From Bacteroides graminisolvens DSM 19988 = JCM 15093 (lineage in GTDB: Bacteria; Bacteroidota; Bacteroidia; Bacteroidales; Bacteroidaceae): a stretch of DNA of 64,000 nucleotides. The stretch spans positions 604,438 to 668,437 of the forward strand of contig NZ_KE386627.1 of the NCBI RefSeq assembly GCF_000428125.1, read 5' to 3'. Positions within the stretch are counted from its first letter, which is position 1, and every line of letters begins with the position of its first letter. Shown here piece after piece: positions 53,740-63,719 of the stretch. Both the position numbers and the translations under genes were made by a program. The notes under the pieces were generated by a model. It had not been told where the DNA came from. It made no database searches and worked only from the letters and a program-made list of their open reading frames with translations.

Positions 53740-53755
53740 CAACCGTAAAATTCAA

Positions 53756-53828
<73 letters not shown>

Positions 53829-54152
53829 CAACTATGAAACACAGATCTTTAGTCAATAATACTATTCTCACTATCAAACAAACCGATTTTCCATACACAT
53901 CATATCTTACCTCTACGAACTTCTTATTTATGTTTCTAAACATAAATAAAAAAAGATCAAAAGCCACAAACCGTAACATTTTATTTCACTACATTTGTAA
54001 TTGAATCATAACAATTCAACAAAAAAGGATATTACAAACATAATATACTTAATTCACGCAACTGGTTTCATCTTGTAAATATTGACTAAAAGTTAATTGA
54101 TAGTTCTTTTAATCAATCTAATTAGATAATAACTTTTAATACTAAAAAAGAC
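53829..54152. promoter_or_regulatory. intergenic region with the cas operon promoter
   Basis: No gene is seen. A 12-base-arm palindrome TTATTTATGTTT / AAACATAAATAA lies at 53924-53949. TACATTTG at 53990-53997 is a -7 match for the cas operon, leaving a leader of about 150 AT-rich bases before cas6. Confidence 0.5.
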
Positions 54153-54824
54153 ATGAAAATTTGCATACAAACATCCCCTAATTCTTCTGTAGTACCATTT
54201 AATTACCAACAAAAACTTGTTGGAACAATTCACAAATGGTTAGGCGCTAATGAAATACATGATAAAATTTCACTATATTCTTTTTCTTGGTTACTAGGTG
54301 GAAAAAAATCAGATCAACAAGGCTATACTTTTCCTAATGGAGCGAAGTTCTTTGTTGGCTTTTATAACGACGCATACCTTAGGTTATTAATAAGAAGTAT
54401 TCTATCTGATCCATTGATGTTTTGTGGACTAGAAGTTAGAGATATTACAATTGTTGATGAACCCACTTTTTCAGAAGATGCAGAGCTGTTCCGATTAACC
54501 TCTCCTATATTCATAAAACGGTATCATGATGAAAGTAAAAGACACAAATATTACTTCTTTGATAACAAAGAAAGCAGTGAACTGATGACAGAAACATTGC
54601 AGCACAAAATGAGAATAGCAGGATTACCCGAAGACACCACGTTGAAAATCGAATTTGATCAAAGTTATGATCATAAACAAATAAAAATGGTAACTATCCA
54701 CGGTGTAAAAAGCAAAGCTAATATGTGTCCAATTATTATTCATGGAAGTCCACAAAGTAAATTATTTGCATGGACAGTAGGAGTTGGAAATTCTACCGGT
54801 TCTTCTTTCGGTTCTCTATTATAA
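54153..54824 (+). CDS. cas6: CRISPR crRNA endonuclease Cas6
   Basis: A 223-residue repeat-associated endoribonuclease with the ferredoxin-like layout and the C-terminal Gly-rich loop GVGNSTGSSFGSLL that grips the repeat RNA. It cuts the array transcript within each repeat to leave an eight-base 5' handle, here expected to be AUUGAAAC. It is the first gene of the cas operon, 21 bases before cas5. A catalytic histidine is not certain by eye. Confidence 0.92.
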   Translation: MKICIQTSPNSSVVPFNYQQKLVGTIHKWLGANEIHDKISLYSFSWLLGGKKSDQQGYTFPNGAKFFVGFYNDAYLRLLIRSILSDPLMFCGLEVRDITIVDEPTFSEDAELFRLTSPIFIKRYHDESKRHKYYFFDNKESSELMTETLQHKMRIAGLPEDTTLKIEFDQSYDHKQIKMVTIHGVKSKANMCPIIIHGSPQSKLFAWTVGVGNSTGSSFGSLL

Positions 54825-54845
54825 AAACTAAGAATATATAATATC

Positions 54846-55412
54846 ATGAAATACTATGTTGTTAAATATTCAGGCTCTTTTGGCTTTATCAAGCCTTGGT
54901 CTGCAGTTAGAGACGCCAGTGGCGGTGAAACTTATTCTCAGCAATTCCTAACTCCCTCAATTATTGAAGGTATAAGGCAAAAGCTTGAAGTGACAAGTAT
55001 ATTGAGGCATAGATTAAGTTATGCCGGTATGGACATACAACAAGAAGTTGTTCAAGCCAAAGCATGGACAAAGAAAGGAAAGGAATATATAAAAAAACGC
55101 TCTATTCTTAAGCGCGGCATAATGCTCTACCCCTCTTTATATTTAGCTTTTAGCCACCATGAAGATGCACTCAAAGCCACAGTACAACATATTTGTTTAT
55201 GTAGAAATGAAGATCTGCTTTTGCCAGATGCTTCCATTCTAGAAATGTCTCAAGATCAGTTTGACCAGCTTGATGGATATGAACTTCGCTTTGAAAAGAA
55301 TCAAAATTCGTTCCTTGTTGGATATAATCGATTTAAAGATAATGAAGAGATGATAGGTTATATTGAGATAGTTGGCAACCCTATTCAAAAAGAACAATAT
55401 GAGCAGCTATAA
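54846..55412 (+). CDS. cas5: Cascade subunit Cas5
   Basis: The 188-residue RAMP protein opens with KYYVVKYSGSFGFIKPWSAVRDA, the Cas5 N-terminal pattern in which a first beta strand is followed by a Gly-rich stretch. It is shorter than many Cas5 proteins. It caps the 5' handle of the crRNA in the type I interference complex. Its end overlaps the cas3 start by 14 bases. It resembles the Porphyromonas-type Cas5 subgroup as I recall it, which needs a profile check. Confidence 0.85.
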   Translation: MKYYVVKYSGSFGFIKPWSAVRDASGGETYSQQFLTPSIIEGIRQKLEVTSILRHRLSYAGMDIQQEVVQAKAWTKKGKEYIKKRSILKRGIMLYPSLYLAFSHHEDALKATVQHICLCRNEDLLLPDASILEMSQDQFDQLDGYELRFEKNQNSFLVGYNRFKDNEEMIGYIEIVGNPIQKEQYEQL

Positions 55413-57552
55413 TCATATATTAGCAAAAAGTATAGAAAATGGCGGAATGACACTAGAATCTCATTTAGGTTCAGTTGCCTCATTTGCTGTATTAGCAGCT
55501 CGTCATGCCGGAATGGATATTGAGATAGCCCGTCAGGGCGCATTATTACATGATATAGGTAAAGCTAGCATTGTGTTCCAAAGAAGATTGAAAAATAGAC
55601 CATCACCATTAGAATTACCTTTCCGTCACGAAATAGCCTCCCTTTTTTTCTTAAAACTTTCACATCCTGAGCTATGGCCTTTTATGGTAAGCATGATTAT
55701 TGCTCATCACAAATCAATTTACAAAGATATTTCCACGACAGGAATTATCGATTTAGATATTGAATACAAAGAAGATATTCTTCAGTTTCACTTAACAGGT
55801 TTCTCATCATGGGTAGCGGATGCCTTAGGGATTTTGACTAATCTAAATTTTCCCGGTGTTACTCACGAAACAGTCATTACCGAAGATGACGCACGTGAAG
55901 CATATTTTTTTGCTTTAGATTATTGCAAAAAAAGTCCCAAAGGATGGTCACCATGGAAAGGACTATTGATAGGCGCTGATCATATAGCTTCTGCTGTTGG
56001 AGACTTCAAAGAGAATGTACCTATTTTGTTTGCTACACCCAATGTAGATTATTATAACAGAAAAGGAGATTTGTATCCATTATCTCTTATTGATTCAGAT
56101 AAAGCCAAGAAGCATACTTTTGTAAAGGCACCAACAGGGGCGGGAAAAACAGATTTTCTTATCAAACGTTGTCAAGATCGTATCTTTTACACGTTACCTT
56201 TTCAAGCCTCTATTAATGCTATGTATGAACGTATTTTACATGATTTAGGAGACCACGTAGAAGATATTCGTTTATTACATTCTATATCGCAGCTTGTAAT
56301 CGGTGAAGAACATATCACAAAAAAAGTAATACAGGATAAGTTTGGCGCATCAATAAAAGTCTTGACTCCGCATCAACTTAGTTCTATCGCTTTTGGCACA
56401 AGAGGATATGAATCTATTTTATTTGATCTGCAAGGATCTGATATTATTCTGGATGAGATTCATACGTATTCAGATATTATGCAATCCATCGTATTAAAGA
56501 TGGTTGAAATACTAAAGCACGCAGGGTGTAGAATTCATATAGGCACTGCCACCATGCCTTCTGTTTTAGAGGAAGCGATTTTTGAAATATTAGGAAAAGA
56601 GGATGTGCAATATGTGCAATTACCAGATGCTATATTAACTTCTTTCAATCGGCATATAATATATAAGACAACAACATTCACCAATATACTTCCTGTTCTT
56701 GAAGATGCAATAGAACAAAAAAAGAAAATATTAATAGTATGCAATCGGGTTTCCAATGCACAAATCCTTTTTGAGCGAATGGAGGAATTTTATCCTAAAA
56801 TCGCAAAAATGTTGATTCATAGTCGCTTCAAGAGAGGAGATAGAAATCGTCTTGAAAAAGAATTAAAAGATGTATATAATATAACTCCACATGCTTGTAT
56901 TGTGGTTGCAACACAGGTGGTAGAAGTCAGTCTGGATATCAGTTTTGATTTAATGATAACAGAAACAGCTCCTATCGACGCACTAATTCAGCGATTTGGA
57001 AGAATAAACAGAAAACGTACTGCTGATACTATTGGTAAATATAAACCTATTTACGTAATAGCGCCACCAGAGAAAAACTCCGATTGTTTACCTTATAATC
57101 CTAAAGTATTAAAAAATAGCTTTGATGTACTTCCCGATAATGGTGAGCTTCTGAAAGAAACTGAATTACAATCATTAATAAATAGTGTATATCCTGAAAT
57201 AGAGAGACTTGATATTGATTTGGATGCAGTATTTGTCAATGAAAAATGGCGATTAAAGGAGCTTTGTCATCTTCCCAAATCGGCATTGATAGAGAAACTT
57301 GACATTGATTCTGTTGCATGCATTACACAGGAAGATGATGAAACCGGGAAATACAGAAATGCAAATAAAGAAGAAAGAATTTTGATGGAGATTCCTGTTA
57401 GATACAACTCTTTGCGATGGAAGAATTTGAAACAATTGGATATCGGCACCCATCCATTTATCATTCCGGACATTGCCTACTCTTCGGAAAGAGGTCTAGA
57501 TCTGACAAAGGTAGGTCCCCAGAATTATGACACTAATTATCAAATATGGTAG
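55399..57552 (+). CDS. cas3: Cas3 nuclease-helicase (HD plus helicase)
   Basis: From the ATG at 55399 (MSSYNHILAKS) the product has 717 residues. The N-terminal HD nuclease shows H21-like start SHLG..., LLHDIGKA (H51, D52) and further histidines (FRHEIAS, IAHHKS). The helicase has Walker A VKAPTGAGKTDF (about 242-250), DEIH near residue 351, GTATMP, and the C-terminal VVATQVVEVSLDISFD and QRFGRINRKR. It degrades target DNA when recruited by Cascade. HD and helicase are fused in one chain, with all motifs present. Confidence 0.95.
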   Translation: MSSYNHILAKSIENGGMTLESHLGSVASFAVLAARHAGMDIEIARQGALLHDIGKASIVFQRRLKNRPSPLELPFRHEIASLFFLKLSHPELWPFMVSMIIAHHKSIYKDISTTGIIDLDIEYKEDILQFHLTGFSSWVADALGILTNLNFPGVTHETVITEDDAREAYFFALDYCKKSPKGWSPWKGLLIGADHIASAVGDFKENVPILFATPNVDYYNRKGDLYPLSLIDSDKAKKHTFVKAPTGAGKTDFLIKRCQDRIFYTLPFQASINAMYERILHDLGDHVEDIRLLHSISQLVIGEEHITKKVIQDKFGASIKVLTPHQLSSIAFGTRGYESILFDLQGSDIILDEIHTYSDIMQSIVLKMVEILKHAGCRIHIGTATMPSVLEEAIFEILGKEDVQYVQLPDAILTSFNRHIIYKTTTFTNILPVLEDAIEQKKKILIVCNRVSNAQILFERMEEFYPKIAKMLIHSRFKRGDRNRLEKELKDVYNITPHACIVVATQVVEVSLDISFDLMITETAPIDALIQRFGRINRKRTADTIGKYKPIYVIAPPEKNSDCLPYNPKVLKNSFDVLPDNGELLKETELQSLINSVYPEIERLDIDLDAVFVNEKWRLKELCHLPKSALIEKLDIDSVACITQEDDETGKYRNANKEERILMEIPVRYNSLRWKNLKQLDIGTHPFIIPDIAYSSERGLDLTKVGPQNYDTNYQIW

Positions 57553-57555
57553 CTT

Positions 57556-58896
57556 ATGTATGCAACAACTATTGGACGCACATTCTTAAACGCTTATAAT
57601 TATAAGTTCAAAAAAAATCATACGGCACGATCTTTTTTTAAAGAGGTGTTTGTGCCGTTATTTTTTGATCATCATAAATATATGATGACTGCCGGTAATT
57701 CTCCGTTAGAAAATAGTTTTGGAAAGATTCCTAAACGTTCAAAATGGGATGATATGGTTAATGGAAGAAAGCCTTTCGAAACTCCGGAGCGTAGACAAGA
57801 AAGAATCCAAAAAATGATTCATAAAATAGAGACAGAACAAGCAGATGCTAGTATTGCTCGCGGATATGGAGTTGTAAGTGAAACTGCTGCTACTTCAGGA
57901 CAAATGACTAATATAGTTCTTCCAGATAATAAAGAAGATATTTACTTATCATGGATTGGTGACGGATTAGGTATTGAATTTGACAATAAATTAACCATTC
58001 TTTTTAATCATGAGCAAATCCTATTGGATATATTTGAAGGTTGGTCTTATTATCGACAATATTTGGAAAAATATCCTTTGCTAAAAGGTAACGAGATAAA
58101 TAAATGGAATGGACGTTGGATCTCTCATCGTTATGATTTGGCATACGGCGGTGATGATCCACTGGCAGGTTTTAATCCTTTGAAATCCGATATTAATGGA
58201 TTGTTCAAACTAGAACCAGTTCCTTGGGCGAATGTAATTATCGGAATTGCTCAGAAAAATTCGATTGAAAATATTGTGGGGTACCTATATTATATCGACA
58301 AATCAAATACAACTATTGGATTTATCCCTTTTAAACTCCAGGACATCATGCGTCCAAACCAGTTGTATGCCAAAATATTTGGTGCTGCAGAATGGAGTCA
58401 GAATCGGAGACAGATAGAAAAGTTATATGGAACTGGTATTGGGCTAAAGGCAGCATGCCAAGCTGGCTGTATAGGAATACCAGCTATGGAGCCTAAAGGG
58501 CTTAAAGATTTTCTTCCAAAAGAGAAAAGAACAAAACAGATTTCACGTAAAGTTGATGAAGAACAAAAAATAATATTTAGTACTTACTTAATTTGGATAT
58601 TAGCTATGTTGAACAATGAAAAGCTATGGGATATGTCCCGTGAATTCGCAGAATTGCTTTTGAAATATGAAGCAGGTGCCGCAAAGGCAAGGAGAGATAG
58701 AACAAATAATGTTAATCAGTTGTTTGAATCTGCTTCTACCAAACAATTCCTTCTGAATCTCATACCTATAATTGAAGATGAAGAAGAGAAATCCGGATAT
58801 GAAAATATAGGAAAAGTGCTAAACATGATGCCCAAAGACAATTTTCCTTATTTCAACACACTTATTAGATTTCAATATGCATTACTAAATAAATAA
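57556..58896 (+). CDS. cas8: large Cascade subunit, Cas8-like
   Basis: This 446-residue gene sits in the Cas8 position, four bases after cas3 and ten before cas7. No CxxC-CxxC zinc motif is seen. The N-terminal part (ATTIGRTFLNAYNYKFKKNHTARSFFKEVFVPLFFDHHKYM) and a long helical C-terminus (ILAMLNNEKLWDMSREFAELLLKYEAGAAKARRDRTNNV) suggest a fused large and small subunit. It probably recognises the PAM and recruits Cas3. It may belong to the family named Csp2 from Porphyromonas gingivalis. Assignment rests on position and size more than on motifs. Confidence 0.7.
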   Translation: MYATTIGRTFLNAYNYKFKKNHTARSFFKEVFVPLFFDHHKYMMTAGNSPLENSFGKIPKRSKWDDMVNGRKPFETPERRQERIQKMIHKIETEQADASIARGYGVVSETAATSGQMTNIVLPDNKEDIYLSWIGDGLGIEFDNKLTILFNHEQILLDIFEGWSYYRQYLEKYPLLKGNEINKWNGRWISHRYDLAYGGDDPLAGFNPLKSDINGLFKLEPVPWANVIIGIAQKNSIENIVGYLYYIDKSNTTIGFIPFKLQDIMRPNQLYAKIFGAAEWSQNRRQIEKLYGTGIGLKAACQAGCIGIPAMEPKGLKDFLPKEKRTKQISRKVDEEQKIIFSTYLIWILAMLNNEKLWDMSREFAELLLKYEAGAAKARRDRTNNVNQLFESASTKQFLLNLIPIIEDEEEKSGYENIGKVLNMMPKDNFPYFNTLIRFQYALLNK

Positions 58897-58906
58897 TATA
58901 ATTACT

Positions 58907-59983
58907 ATGAAACCGTACATTTATTTAAGAGGTTTACGTCATGTAGACTTATCAGTATTTTGTGTAGAGAGTGGTCAAAAAAACTATTGGGATCCTATAT
59001 TCAATGTTAGGGTACCTTTCTCTAGTGGCCAACAAGTGAAAAGAAGTATCTTAGAAGCTATTAATGATGAACTACATGTAGATCCTTCTCCCATAACATT
59101 TGCTTGGGAAGGTGTAAGTTTAAAAGAAAAAGAAGTCACCTCACTTTGCGACCCTCAATATTATGATCAACTATTTGGAGGCTGGATGAATACTAACGGA
59201 ACCGAAGAAGAAAAAACGAAAAAAGCCGAAAAGGGGCGCACACTTAAACGACGAAGCCCTTTATCTATTTCTGCAATGCGTCCGTTGCATCCACTGTTAG
59301 GCCAAATATTTCAAGAAAAAATTAGTTTTGACAGGAGAGATAGACCCGAAATTCATAAAGTTGTCGTAAGAGATACATCCGGTAATGCTATGTCTGAAGA
59401 GGCAATAGAAGAACTATTAGCCGGAACTAATAGAAGTTTATATCACAAATGGATCCAGAAAGATAGCACACGAGCTACCGGATTATTTGTTTATGATGTA
59501 GCGATTGATTTACGAACACTATTTGCAGTTTCAGTAAATCAAATGGAGCCAGAATTGAAAAAGGAAAAGATTGATGAACTAAGAGAAAAAGGATGGGTTA
59601 GTTCTCGAAATGTATTTGGAGAGTGTTTAATTATGCCTAAAGAAAATCGAGAAATAGCAATTCCAGCTATTGCAAAAGCTTTAATTAATTGGAGAATCTC
59701 CAGTAATCAATCAAGAACGTTCAGCCTGATGGAAACATTAGCTATTGCAATTAGTGATAATGCAAATACTTTGGCAGGAGCAATACGCACAAAACTAGTT
59801 GATGACTCCGAAAAAGCAAAAGCGAAACCCATGGTCGACGAAACAGCTGGGGCCGAACTATTTGTAACTTTACCATGTTCCGGATATATGGTGACTGAAA
59901 CGGAATCTGCTGATGCATTACAAAGAGCAGAAGAACGCTTGATAGACCTGCTATTTGCTTTTGATTATGAAAATCAAAAATAA
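58907..59983 (+). CDS. cas7: Cascade backbone subunit Cas7
   Basis: The 358-residue protein shows the Cas7 RAMP pattern: LSVFCVESGQKNYWDP in the first strand, the SSGQQVKRSILEAI helix that corresponds to the conserved SQxxKRAxR motif, and a late strand with a Gly-rich loop. Six or more copies would bind the crRNA spacer as the helical backbone. It may correspond to the family called Csp1 in Porphyromonas. The cas4 gene starts 16 bases after. Confidence 0.85.
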   Translation: MKPYIYLRGLRHVDLSVFCVESGQKNYWDPIFNVRVPFSSGQQVKRSILEAINDELHVDPSPITFAWEGVSLKEKEVTSLCDPQYYDQLFGGWMNTNGTEEEKTKKAEKGRTLKRRSPLSISAMRPLHPLLGQIFQEKISFDRRDRPEIHKVVVRDTSGNAMSEEAIEELLAGTNRSLYHKWIQKDSTRATGLFVYDVAIDLRTLFAVSVNQMEPELKKEKIDELREKGWVSSRNVFGECLIMPKENREIAIPAIAKALINWRISSNQSRTFSLMETLAIAISDNANTLAGAIRTKLVDDSEKAKAKPMVDETAGAELFVTLPCSGYMVTETESADALQRAEERLIDLLFAFDYENQK

Positions 59984-59998
59984 CATTTTTAATTAAAA

Positions 59999-60511
59999 AT
60001 GAATATAACTGGCACTCATTTAAATTATTATCAGGTATGCAAACGTAAACTTTGGCTGTTCGCTAACCAGATAAATATGGAGCACACATCTGATCTTGTA
60101 TATGAAGGAAAACTTATTCATGAAGAATCCTATCCACAACGTTCTTCTAAGTATGAAGAAGTAGAACTAAATGGAATTAAAGTTGATTTCTACGATCCGA
60201 GAAACAAGGTTATTCATGAGATAAAGAAATCAAATAAGGTGGAAAGAGCTCATGAGTTGCAGTTAAAATATTATTTATGTGTGTTTGAACGAAATGGTAT
60301 CGTGGGGGTAACTGGTATACTAGAGTATCCTATTCTTAGGAAAAGGGATACTGTAGTATTATCAGAAGTCGATAGAGAAACGATAAAAACGATAGAGGAA
60401 GAGATAGTACAAATAGTTGAGAATGAGAACTGCCCTCCCCTAGCTAAAAAAAACATTTGTAGAAATTGTAGTTATTATGAGTTTTGTTACAGTACGGAGG
60501 AAGAAATATGA
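59999..60511 (+). CDS. cas4: Cas4 adaptation exonuclease
   Basis: A 170-residue RecB-like nuclease with the metal-binding segment VDFYDPRNKVIHEIKKSNKVERAHELQLKYYL and four cysteines for an iron-sulfur cluster (C14 in YYQVCKRK, and three in NICRNCSYYEFC near the C-terminus). It trims prespacer DNA and selects the PAM side with Cas1-Cas2. The cas1 ATG overlaps its stop (ATGA). Confidence 0.93.
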   Translation: MNITGTHLNYYQVCKRKLWLFANQINMEHTSDLVYEGKLIHEESYPQRSSKYEEVELNGIKVDFYDPRNKVIHEIKKSNKVERAHELQLKYYLCVFERNGIVGVTGILEYPILRKRDTVVLSEVDRETIKTIEEEIVQIVENENCPPLAKKNICRNCSYYEFCYSTEEEI

Positions 60512-61524
60512 AAAAAAGCTACTATTTGTTTAATCCAGGATCATTAGAAAGACGTGATAATACATTGAAATTTACGCCTATATCTGATACAGAAACAGAA
60601 TACCCTGTTTTGGGTAGTCCACGTTATCTGCCAGTAGAGGATATAAATGAATTCTATGTTTTTGGTTCGTTAACAGGTAATAGTGCATTGTTTAACTTCC
60701 TTGGTCAAAAAGATATAGCTGTGCATTTCTTTGATTACTATGAAAATTATACAGGATCTTTTATGCCTCGTGATGGTTTATTATCAGGTAGAATGCTATT
60801 AGCGCAAACAGCTGCCTATCAAGAAAAAAAGAGGCGATTAGATATTGCCCAAAAATTTATTGATGGGGCCGTTTTTAATATGTTAAAGAACCTGCAATAC
60901 TATAATCGACGCGGAAAGGATATGGAAGATTTTATGGAAATTATGAAATTACTGGCTCTAAAGATTCCTCAATCCAAAACGGTACAAGAGTTGATGGGTT
61001 TAGAAGGTATGATTCGTCAAACCTATTATGATGCATTTAATTTAATCTTAAATGATTTTGAAATGGGAAACCGGACCAAACAGCCTCCTCGTAATGAAGT
61101 AAATGCATTGATTTCTTTTGGCAATATGATTTGCTATACGCTTTGTTTACGTGCAATAAATCAAACACAGATTAATCCTACAATTAGTTTCTTACATACT
61201 CCTGGTGAAAGAAGATATTCTTTAGCTTTGGACATAGCTGAAATATTCAAACCCATCATTGTTGATCGAACAATATTCAAAGTTCTTAACAAAAAAGAGA
61301 TTCAAGAAAAACATTTTGATAAAAAGATGAATAAATGTTTGCTAAACACGGAAGGGAAGAAAATATTTGTAAAATCATTGGAAGACAGATTACAAGAAAC
61401 AATCCAACACCGCAGTTTAAAACGTAATGTTAGCTATCGGCATTTAATAAAGCTAGAGTGTTATAAACTTACAAAGCATTTATTAAAAATAGAAGAATAT
61501 AAACCTTTTAAAATGTATTGGTAG
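60508..61524 (+). CDS. cas1: Cas1 integrase
   Basis: From the ATG at 60508 (preceded by a strong Shine-Dalgarno-like CGGAGG, unusual for this phylum) the product has 338 residues. Active-site residues are visible: E166 in MGLEGMI, H230 in FLHTPG and D242 in LALDIAE. The N-terminal beta domain starts KKSYYLFNPGSLERRDNTL. It joins new spacers to the leader-side repeat. It overlaps cas4 and is followed by cas2 after three bases. Confidence 0.97.
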   Translation: MKKSYYLFNPGSLERRDNTLKFTPISDTETEYPVLGSPRYLPVEDINEFYVFGSLTGNSALFNFLGQKDIAVHFFDYYENYTGSFMPRDGLLSGRMLLAQTAAYQEKKRRLDIAQKFIDGAVFNMLKNLQYYNRRGKDMEDFMEIMKLLALKIPQSKTVQELMGLEGMIRQTYYDAFNLILNDFEMGNRTKQPPRNEVNALISFGNMICYTLCLRAINQTQINPTISFLHTPGERRYSLALDIAEIFKPIIVDRTIFKVLNKKEIQEKHFDKKMNKCLLNTEGKKIFVKSLEDRLQETIQHRSLKRNVSYRHLIKLECYKLTKHLLKIEEYKPFKMYW

Positions 61525-61527
61525 CTT

Positions 61528-61791
61528 ATGTATGTTGTTTTAGTTTACGACTTTGGGGAGAAGCGAGTTGCCAAAATGTTGAAACTTTGTAGGAAGTATC
61601 TGAATTGGATTCAAAACTCTGTTTTTGAGGGAGAGATATCTGAGGTTCGTTTGCATGAATTGCTTATATCTGCGAAAAAGATAATGAAAGAAGAGAGCGA
61701 TAGTATTATTATTTTTAAAGGCAGAGATATCAGATGGACTGAGAAGCAGATAGTTGGTAGAGAGCGCAGTAATATTGATATTTTTTTATAG
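61528..61791 (+). CDS. cas2: Cas2 adaptation subunit
   Basis: An 87-residue ferredoxin-fold protein starting MYVVLVYDFGEKRVAKML, with the conserved aspartate after the first strand, and the second-strand pattern NWIQNSVFEGEIS. It holds the Cas1 dimers together during spacer integration. It is the last cas gene before the leader and array. Confidence 0.96.
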   Translation: MYVVLVYDFGEKRVAKMLKLCRKYLNWIQNSVFEGEISEVRLHELLISAKKIMKEESDSIIIFKGRDIRWTEKQIVGRERSNIDIFL

Positions 61792-62004
61792 TAAGTTGTC
61801 GATGTTGATTTTATCTACTTGTGATTCTTGCTAAATTGAAGATTATAGCTCTTTGACTTATTGATTATCTACATTATATGGGTTATGTCGATCGCCAGAG
61901 ATTTTTATATTACTGACAATCGACATTTTTTAGAACGTTTTTTTCTATCTTTGGACTTCATAAATGCTTTATTATTACGGAATTTCCCGTTTAGCATTTT
62001 GAGG
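61792..62004 (+). promoter_or_regulatory. CRISPR leader with array promoter
   Basis: The 213-base AT-rich leader contains TATCTTTG at 61946-61953, a -7 match that would start the array transcript about 45 bases before repeat 1. Two inverted repeats are visible: GTCGAT (61887-61892) with ATCGAC (61919-61924), and AAATGCT (61972-61978) with AGCATTT (61993-61999), the latter ending five bases before repeat 1 and probably marking the integration site. Confidence 0.65.
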
Positions 62005-63719
62005 CTTTTAATTGTACCTTATGGAATTGAAACAAAGCTAAGCAAGCAAATGCTGGACTTGAAAAATCTTTTAATTGTACCTTATGGAATTGAAACTCAA
62101 TCATTTCATACGTACCATATTCTATTCTTTCCTTTTAATTGTACCTTATGGAATTGAAACTACGCAATTGACGCGTTAAGCTATACCGAAGCTGAACTTT
62201 TAATTGTACCTTATGGAATTGAAACTTAAAGCGGCTAGAAGTGCCGTTTTGAAACGATTGCACTTTTAATTGTACCTTATGGAATTGAAACAAAAAAACG
62301 GTTTGATTGATAGTATCGGTTCGCGCGACTTTTAATTGTACCTTATGGAATTGAAACTAATTAAAGTTTAGGTTAAATAAAACAATTACTCTTCCTTTTA
62401 ATTGTACCTTATGGAATTGAAACTGGCATAACCTGATAAGAGTCTACATTGACATAGCTTTTAATTGTACCTTATGGAATTGAAACGCAGGAGCTTTTTA
62501 AACGCACTGAGGGCTATGCCGACTTTTAATTGTACCTTATGGAATTGAAACGCCCACAACGCTGCTCTGGAGAAAATGCCCCGCTATACTTTTAATTGTA
62601 CCTTATGGAATTGAAACTGTAAATGCGCGTACCTGAAACTAATTTTACTTTATCCTTTTAATTGTACCTTATGGAATTGAAACCTTCTTTTTGCGGCAGT
62701 CATAGTACGCTTCTAACATCTTTTAATTGTACCTTATGGAATTGAAACTCAACTGGATAATGTGCGCTCGCCTACCTTGCCCTTCTTTTAATTGTACCTT
62801 ATGGAATTGAAACTCCACAAATGGTTTCAGGAAGTTTTTCCTACAACCCTTTTAATTGTACCTTATGGAATTGAAACCAATAGCTTAGTGGGTGACTCCG
62901 TGGGAGCTACCACAACTTTTAATTGTACCTTATGGAATTGAAACATTCTTTTTGCGAAGCAATAAGTTCGTCCAATAACTTTTAATTGTACCTTATGGAA
63001 TTGAAACCAATGTCAGTCGATAAGTTTTTTCGCCAACCTCTTCCACTTTTAATTGTACCTTATGGAATTGAAACGCGAATATGGCATCTTCACACTTATT
63101 GTACGACGACCTTTTAATTGTACCTTATGGAATTGAAACATTCTTTCTTGCCTAAACAGTTAGGAAATACAGCCTCTTTTAATTGTACCTTATGGAATTG
63201 AAACTATGGAAATGGTCTATCCACACTGTAAAATTCATAACTTTTAATTGTACCTTATGGAATTGAAACCTGAATAACCCCGAATAGTAATCGAATTGCT
63301 TCTTGCTTTTAATTGTACCTTATGGAATTGAAACATTGAAAAAAAACTCAAAGTTCTATGTATTTAGGACTTTTAATTGTACCTTATGGAATTGAAACTG
63401 CTATTGAAAGCAAAGCGGTAAGATGTTTTTTTTACTTTTAATTGTACCTTATGGAATTGAAACAAATGCATCTCTATATAGAGGATTTACCTCGTCTGAC
63501 TTTTAATTGTACCTTATGGAATTGAAACTATTATCCAGGTTCTCACAGGTTAATGCATCATCAACTTTTAATTGTACCTTATGGAATTGAAACTGTGTGC
63601 AGACAAGGCCTTCATACCGGTAACGAGACTTTTAATTGTACCTTATGGAATTGAAACATACTTATAACGGCTGCAATAAGTCTGTTAGAGTATACTTTTA
63701 ATTGTACCTTATGGAATTG
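62005..63719 (+). CRISPR. CRISPR array: 26 full 29-bp repeats plus one truncated repeat
   Basis: Twenty-six apparently identical 29-base repeats (from CTTTTAATTGTACC to GGAATTGAAAC) alternate with 26 spacers of 34-38 bases. Repeat starts are 62005, 62068, 62132, 62197, 62263, 62329, 62395, 62458, 62523, 62589, 62655, 62720, 62785, 62849, 62916, 62979, 63046, 63111, 63176, 63241, 63306, 63370, 63435, 63500, 63565 and 63629. The 27th copy at 63695 agrees for 25 bases, then turns into an IS21-type element. The ATTGAAAC end, the leader position and the broken distal repeat all say the array is transcribed left to right, with new spacers at the left. Confidence 0.98.

Noticed and set aside
61861..62157. 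98-residue open frame running from the leader into the first CRISPR repeats
   Set aside because: The repeated peptide LLIVPYGIET is just the translated CRISPR repeat; this is not a gene.
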